Source: Lachnospiraceae bacterium
Lineage (GTDB): Bacteria; Bacillota; Clostridia; Lachnospirales; Lachnospiraceae
Assembly (NCBI GenBank): GCA_017434885.1
Contig: JAFSGE010000035.1
Span: 62,001 to 126,000, forward strand
Direction of reading: 5' to 3'
DNA length: 64,000 nt
Shown here: positions 62,036 to 64,000 of the stretch, piece after piece
How the letters are laid out: every line of letters begins with the position of its first letter
Numbering within the stretch: position 1 is the stretch's first letter
Notes under the pieces: generated by a model
What the model saw: only the letters and a program-made list of their open reading frames with translations
What the model was told of the DNA's origin: nothing
Databases searched by the model: none
Made by a program: the position numbers and the translations under genes

Positions 62036-62998
62036 CTACCAATTTATCAGTGCCGCGCCCCATGTCAGTCCTGCTCCGAAACCTGCAAGCACTATCTTAT
62101 CTCCTTTTTCAAGCATTCCCTTTTTGTTAATCTCATCTAACAGTATCGGAACACTTGCCGCAGAAGTATTACCGCACATATGAAGATTTGTGGGAAATTT
62201 ATCCATAGGCTGGTTTAATCTCTTTGCCACAGATTCAATGATACGGACATTTGCCTGATGCAATACAAAATATTTTACTTCATCAGGATTTACATTCGCT
62301 TCACCAAGCACCTTTGTAATTGCTTCCGGTACCGTTCTGACTGCAAACTTAAACACTTCCTGCCCGTTCATGGATGTATAATCCAGTGCAGTATCATTTT
62401 TTACAAAAGGATTGTTTACGGGACGATTGTAACAGGAGAGCACGCCTCCTTTTGCCCCGTCAGAGCCTTGTGTCATGCTGATAATTCCATCCTCAGCCGC
62501 TTCCACGATGGCAGCTCCTGCACCGTCTCCGAAAAGAACACAGGTACTTCTGTCATCCCAGTTCATCATCTTGGAAAGTGTTTCTGCACCGATAATCAGT
62601 GCCTTTTTAAAAGTGCCTGATGTAAAATATGCATTGGCAATTCCAAGTCCGAATAAAAAGCCGGAACATGCTGCGTTGATATCAAAAGCAGTTGCGTTTA
62701 CTGCCCCCAATGCACTCTGTATTTCACAGGCAGTTGAAGGGAAATGGCGATCTGCCGAAACCGTTCCCACCACAATCAAATCAAGTTCATCGGCAGTAGT
62801 GTCTGCATCCGCAAGAGCCCGCTTTGCTGCTTCCACTGCCATGGAAGTCGTCGTCTCTTCAATAGCGATATGTCTCTGTCCGATACCTGTACGGCTCTTA
62901 ATCCATTCGTCCGTGGTATCCATTATTTTTTCAAGGTCATGATTCGTTACCACATTGGAAGGCAGATAGCTTCCGGTTCCGATAATTCTTGCTGTCAT
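62036..62998 (-). CDS. fabH: 3-oxoacyl-ACP synthase III (FabH)
   Basis: 320 residues with the catalytic triad C111 (NAACSGFLFG), H247 (VLHQANVRI) and N277 (CGNTSAAS). It starts each fatty acid by joining acetyl-CoA to malonyl-ACP. The start overlaps the stop of the upstream flavoprotein by 4 bases (ATGA). Normal length. Confidence 0.96.
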   Translation of the reverse strand: MTARIIGTGSYLPSNVVTNHDLEKIMDTTDEWIKSRTGIGQRHIAIEETTTSMAVEAAKRALADADTTADELDLIVVGTVSADRHFPSTACEIQSALGAVNATAFDINAACSGFLFGLGIANAYFTSGTFKKALIIGAETLSKMMNWDDRSTCVLFGDGAGAAIVEAAEDGIISMTQGSDGAKGGVLSCYNRPVNNPFVKNDTALDYTSMNGQEVFKFAVRTVPEAITKVLGEANVNPDEVKYFVLHQANVRIIESVAKRLNQPMDKFPTNLHMCGNTSAASVPILLDEINKKGMLEKGDKIVLAGFGAGLTWGAALINW

Positions 62999-64000
62999 GA
63001 CAACTCCTCCTCAAATTCTTTCATAATGTCTGCAACATGCTCAAGCTTTGTAGCTTTATACGCGTTGGCGCCGCAGAACAATAATCCTTCTTCCGTATTT
63101 CCCTTTGCGGAATTCACCAGTGCATCGGTGATACAGTAAGGTATTTCTGCCGGATTGCATTTGGCAATGCACTGATGGCACTTTCCTTTTACGATTTCAC
63201 CTTTTGCCACCTTTTCAAGGAATTTATTGTAAATCGCTCTTCCGGGCATTCCCACAGGACTTTTTACAATTCCGATGTCTTCCTTCCCGGCTGCAATATA
63301 AGCTTCCTTGTACTTAATATCCGCATCACATTCATAGGTTGTCACAAAACGGGTCGCTACCTGAACACCGTCCGCACCCATCTCAATATAAGGACGCGCA
63401 TCTTTTGCTTCGTATATACCCCCTGCAACAACAACGGGAATTTCCGTATCTTCCTGAGTATCGCGAACCCGTCCGATAATCTTTTTTACTTCTTCTTCAT
63501 AGCATAATGCTTCGATGTCTTCCAGTTCTTCTTTTTTGAATCCCAGATGACCGCCTGCAAGAGGTCCTTCAATTACTACCATATCGGGAAGTCTGTCATA
63601 TTTCTTCTTCCAATATTTTGCAATCACATCAAAGGACTTTAAGGAAGATACTATTGGAGCAATTTTGGTCTTGGAATCCTTTACAAACTGAGGAAGTTCA
63701 ACAGGAAGGCCCGCGCCTGATATAATCAGGTCAACTCCTGCTTCTACGGCTGCTTTTACATATCTTTCGTAGAATCTGGTTGCCACCATAATATTAACTG
63801 CCACAACGCCGCAGCCTTTGGCAATTTCTTTTGCTTTACCAATTTCTTCCTTTAACACCTGAAGATTTGTCTCAACAGGATTTTTATCCCATGCAGGATT
63901 ACGGAATCCGATTTGCGCAGATGAAATCACTCCCACACCGCCGTTTAACGCCACATTTCCTGCCAAAGAAGAAAGGCTGATACCGACTCCCATTCCGCCC
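62995..64000 (-). CDS. FabK/nitronate monooxygenase-like flavoprotein (5' end cut)
   Basis: About 335 residues visible; the frame is open at the right edge (about GGMGVGISLSSLAG at the beginning, usually preceded by about 20 residues). FMN-binding barrel motifs include LIISGAGLPVELP, IEGPLAGGHLGF, VVAGGIY and ADGVQVATRF. A C-terminal cysteine pattern (KCHQCIAKC) is present. It is either an enoyl-ACP reductase II (FabK) or a nitronate monooxygenase; its place before fabH favours a fatty acid role. Confidence 0.8.
   Translation of the reverse strand, partial: GGMGVGISLSSLAGNVALNGGVGVISSAQIGFRNPAWDKNPVETNLQVLKEEIGKAKEIAKGCGVVAVNIMVATRFYERYVKAAVEAGVDLIISGAGLPVELPQFVKDSKTKIAPIVSSLKSFDVIAKYWKKKYDRLPDMVVIEGPLAGGHLGFKKEELEDIEALCYEEEVKKIIGRVRDTQEDTEIPVVVAGGIYEAKDARPYIEMGADGVQVATRFVTTYECDADIKYKEAYIAAGKEDIGIVKSPVGMPGRAIYNKFLEKVAKGEIVKGKCHQCIAKCNPAEIPYCITDALVNSAKGNTEEGLLFCGANAYKATKLEHVADIMKEFEEELS

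Overview
The window is a low-GC, almost single-stranded stretch of a motile, endospore-forming Firmicute. Nearly every gene reads right to left on the minus strand; only rpsT is on the plus strand. The spore genes (spoIIP, gpr, sigK), the Bacillus/Clostridium-type fla/che gene order (fliY with a CheC-like half, SwrD/FlbD, YlxF/MotE), CodY, a PD-(D/E)XK Rpn-family gene and a type IV pilus locus point to Clostridia, most likely Lachnospiraceae. The species cannot be fixed from sequence alone.

Region 1 (1-20.9 kb) is the fla/che operon. In transcription order it holds flgB, flgC, fliE, fliF, fliG, fliH, fliI, fliJ, a ylxF/motE-like gene, fliK, flgD, a TIGR02530-type flagellar protein, flgE, flbD/swrD, motA, motB, fliL, fliM, fliY, cheY, fliO, fliP, fliQ, fliR, flhB and the start of flhA. 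It begins at a sigma-A-like promoter with a perfect 12-bp palindrome in its spacer. A second, sigma-D (sigma-28) type promoter lies just upstream of fliK. codY and topA, each with a promoter of its own, precede the operon.

Region 2 (24-46 kb) is a complete Gram-positive type IV pilus system: pilT, pilB, pilC, a major pilin, prepilin peptidase, a fused PilM-PilN, PilO, four minor pilin-like proteins and a large membrane-anchored extracellular protein. It lies between dprA and topA, genes that are often neighbours in Firmicutes. Two sequences matching the flagellar sigma-D consensus stand upstream of the major pilin gene and of a coiled-coil/Rpn-nuclease pair. This suggests that pilus and flagellum expression are coupled. 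A JAB-domain gene pair with its own promoter and terminator also lies here.

Region 3 (46-54.6 kb) carries sigK (no pro-sequence), hemW, lepA, spoIIP, gpr, rpsT and a secreted trypsin-like protease. A 2.75-copy, 80-bp GC-rich tandem repeat flanked by identical 31-bp direct repeats separates spoIIP from lepA and may form the lepA mRNA leader.

Region 4 (54.6-64 kb) holds the RNase P RNA gene, a TGS-domain nucleoside kinase, trmK, the macromolecular synthesis group (rpoD, dnaG, dgt), and a fatty-acid group (MarR/FabT-like regulator, fabH, a FabK/nitronate monooxygenase-like flavoprotein cut by the window edge).

Starts given here often differ from the longest open frame. Where a Shine-Dalgarno sequence or family N-terminus favoured an internal start, that start was used.
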